From contig OMPZ01000136.1 in assembly GCA_900313125.1 (NCBI GenBank), forward strand, positions 1 to 7,414: 7,414 nt of DNA, given 5' to 3'. Origin of the DNA: an uncultured Eubacteriales bacterium. Lineage in GTDB: Bacteria; Bacillota; Clostridia; Oscillospirales; Acutalibacteraceae. Positions 6,522 through 7,414 of this stretch are shown in pieces (position 1 is the stretch's first letter; every line of letters starts with the position of its first letter). Position numbers and translations under genes: made by a program. The notes beneath the pieces were generated by a model, which did no database searches, was not told the DNA's origin, and saw only the letters and a list, made by a program, of their open reading frames with translations.

Positions 6522-6550
6522 TTTATACATTAATTACAACATTGTAACAA
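6522..6550 (-). promoter_or_regulatory. Candidate upstream ftsZ promoter P2
   Basis: Minus-strand TTGTTA (6550-6545), a 17-base spacer and TATAAA (6527-6522) match the consensus at four and five of six positions. The predicted start near 6515 would give a leader of about 180 bases. A/T-rich DNA produces such matches easily, so this is weaker than P1. Confidence 0.42.
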
Positions 6551-6810
6551 TAAAAATACAGTTTGAAACCTTATTTCTGCTTGTTTTCGCTATTTTGCGC
6601 GTTAATTATTACATTTTCGCAAAAATTCGACTTTTCATTATATAGATCATTCGCATAGAAAACTGTATATTTATCGCACTAAATGCTGCGCCCGGAGCAA
6701 AAAAATGATATGCGGCTATAGGTAAATAATTATATGATCGGATTATTATTTTTTGTTTGTGAACATGGCATCTCGTTCTGGAGCTGCGTTGTTTAGTATT
6801 TTTCTTTTTT
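6551..6810. other. A/T-rich gene-free spacer
   Basis: No reading frame with a ribosome site or recognisable protein is seen on either strand. A perfect minus-strand TATAAT (6642-6637) lacks a fitting -35 box. GCTGCGTTGTTTAG at 6783-6796 resembles part of the tandem repeat further right. No tRNA or known RNA is recognised. Confidence 0.5.
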
Positions 6811-6818
6811 GACGCTCT

Positions 6819-6859
6819 GTCGCCGCTGGGCGACCTACTTTTGGGCGCCCAAAAGTAGG
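6819..6859. repeat. Two adjoining palindromes: a 6-bp hairpin and a 26-bp perfect palindrome
   Basis: GTCGCC/GGCGAC (6819-6824 with 6829-6834) forms a hairpin with a 4-base loop. Starting on its last base, 6834-6859 is a perfect 26-bp palindrome (arm CCTACTTTTGGGC) with no unpaired centre. Neither is followed by a T-run that would make it a standard terminator. It looks like an extragenic palindromic repeat, possibly dispersed in the genome; copy number cannot be seen here. Confidence 0.8.
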
Positions 6860-6868
6860 CAAAAACCG

Positions 6869-6995
6869 CTTAAGAGGTGGTGCCTGCGAAGGCTCGTTCA
6901 GATTGAGGTTTCGGTCGCAGGGTCTCGGCTGCCGCCTCGGTCGGTGCTTCTGCTGCGCAGAGGTCTCCACCGGAGACCCGCACCCCCCTCTTAAG
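6869..6995. repeat. 127-bp inverted-repeat element with internal hairpins
   Basis: The outer arms CTTAAGAGGTGGTGC (6869-6883) and GCACCCCCCTCTTAAG (6980-6995) pair over about 14 positions with one small mismatch or bulge. Inside are CTGCGA/TCGCAG (6884-6889 with 6915-6920), a hairpin 6947-6953 with 6957-6963 (one G-T pair), and a perfect 7-bp hairpin 6962-6968 with 6972-6978. The last two share two bases, so not all pairs form at once. G+C content is far above the surrounding spacer. It could be a small non-autonomous mobile element, a dispersed structured repeat, or a structured RNA. No target-site duplication is evident. Open frames across it are not supported as genes. Confidence 0.65.
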
Positions 6996-7000
6996 AATCA

Positions 7001-7167
7001 CCCCCGACAACTTCATCGCTCTATTCTGCTTTCGTGTGTGCTGTGTATTGTTTAGTTCGATAAGTTCCTCTCTCATCATTAATTTCTTTTTCGGAGAGTC
7101 ATAATGTATTAATTTAAAATATTATTCATTATTCACTATTCATTTTTCATTATTCATTTCTTCTTCT
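7001..7167. repeat. Tandem repeat copy A (167-bp period)
   Basis: First copy of a diverged tandem duplication. It starts with CCCCCGACAACT, shares a 23-base identical run with copy B (7034-7056 against 7201-7223) and AGTCATAATG (7097-7106 against 7264-7273), all at a constant offset of 167 bases, and ends with heptad repeats and ATTTCTTC. The sequence between the shared blocks has diverged. No coding function is apparent. Confidence 0.85.
7121..7162. repeat. Heptanucleotide repeat array in copy A
   Basis: Five near-perfect units of ATTATTC are followed by ATTTCTT: units 1, 2 and 5 are exact, unit 3 is ACTATTC and unit 4 is ATTTTTC. A matching array ends copy B. Confidence 0.85.
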
Positions 7168-7327
7168 CCCCCGACAACTCTCTCGCTCTAACGCACTTCG
7201 GTGTGTGCTGTGTATTGTTTAGTGCGGCAGATTTTCTCTCTGGTTATAGATTTATTAGCGAAAAGTCATAATGCAAAAATTTTTATTATTCATTATTCAT
7301 TCTTCACTATTCATTATTCATTTCTTC
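7168..7327. repeat. Tandem repeat copy B
   Basis: Second copy of the duplication, three bases shorter after the AGTCATAATG block, since the heptad arrays are offset by 164 instead of 167. It contains a small hairpin with a TTCG loop (CGCAC/GTGTG, about 7192-7205) just before the identical 23-base run; copy A has only a degraded version. Confidence 0.82.
7285..7326. repeat. Heptanucleotide repeat array in copy B
   Basis: Five units of ATTATTC plus ATTTCTT. Units 1, 2 and 5 are exact, unit 3 is ATTCTTC and unit 4 is ACTATTC. The order of variants differs from copy A, which suggests independent slippage or exchange after duplication. Confidence 0.85.
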
Positions 7328-7330
7328 CGG

Positions 7331-7363
7331 AATATTATTCCCAAAACGGGCAATAATATTTTT
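7331..7363 (+). terminator. Hairpin with T-run before the right-hand promoter
   Basis: AATATTATTCCC (7331-7342) pairs with GGG plus AATAATATT (7348-7360) with one bulged C at 7351 and a 5-base loop; a T-run to 7363 follows. The shape is that of a weak intrinsic terminator on the plus strand, and it lies 21 bases before the next promoter. No plus-strand gene upstream in the spacer explains it, so it may insulate the promoter or cap a transcript from the repeat region. Confidence 0.5.
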
Positions 7364-7383
7364 GAAAAAATCTTAAAAACCCA

Positions 7384-7412
7384 TTGACAAAGTTAAATCC
7401 CTATGATAAAAT
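7384..7412 (+). promoter_or_regulatory. Strong sigma-A promoter reading out of the window
   Basis: A perfect TTGACA (7384-7389), a 17-base spacer and TAAAAT (7407-7412) preceded by TGA give a near-consensus extended -10 promoter. Its start would fall just beyond the window, so the gene it serves is not visible. Confidence 0.85.
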
Positions 7413-7414
7413 TA

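Noticed and set aside
6637..6642. Perfect minus-strand TATAAT as a third ftsZ promoter
   Set aside because: No acceptable -35 hexamer lies at 16-18 bases and there is no extended -10 TGn, so it is probably chance in A/T-rich DNA.
6746..6970. Minus-strand 74-residue frame across the palindromes (Arg/Pro-rich)
   Set aside because: It is generated by the repeat sequence, has no ribosome site and has a low-complexity basic composition. Overlapping frames in other phases are equally long, so it is not supported as a gene.
7001..7327. CRISPR array
   Set aside because: There are only two diverged long copies plus 7-base tandem units. No short direct repeats alternate with unique spacers and no cas genes are seen.

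Overview
The window looks like chromosomal DNA from a Gram-positive member of the Clostridia, most likely a gut-type Oscillospiraceae/Ruminococcus relative. The evidence is moderately G+C-rich genes separated by very A/T-rich spacers, strong AGGAGG-type ribosome binding sites, sigma-A-type promoters, a clostridial-style MurE, a stand-alone ftsZ, a small alarmone synthetase of the Firmicutes RelQ type, and an ECF sigma factor paired with a one-pass membrane protein. The species cannot be fixed from the sequence alone.

Layout, left to right. (1) Bases 2-670 (+) hold the C-terminal part of murE, cut by the window edge and closed by a strong terminator. (2) Bases 781-2217 (+) hold a compact stress-type unit: a candidate ECF-type promoter, a 16-bp palindrome, an ECF sigma factor, a translationally coupled single-pass membrane protein (putative anti-sigma factor), and a terminator. 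(3) Bases 2238-5019 (-) hold a head-to-tail set read leftwards: a well-formed promoter, relQ (ppGpp synthetase), an OmpR-type response regulator and its histidine kinase. (4) Bases 5070-6550 (-) hold ftsZ alone, with its own terminator and two candidate promoters in an A/T-rich leader. (5) Bases 6551-7414 contain no convincing gene. They carry a cluster of back-to-back palindromes, a multi-helix inverted-repeat element of about 127 bp, and a diverged tandem duplication with a 167-bp period whose copies each end in heptanucleotide repeats. A strong sigma-A promoter then points out of the window to the right.

The genes link cell-wall precursor synthesis (MurE), division (FtsZ), envelope or environment sensing (the two-component pair, the ECF/anti-sigma pair) and the stringent response (RelQ). 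Only the relQ-regulator-kinase arrangement and the sigma/anti-sigma pair look like transcriptional units. The rest is ordinary adjacency. The part least explained by known families is the structured repeat region at 6811-7330. I see no phage, CRISPR or defence genes and no clear new multi-gene system.
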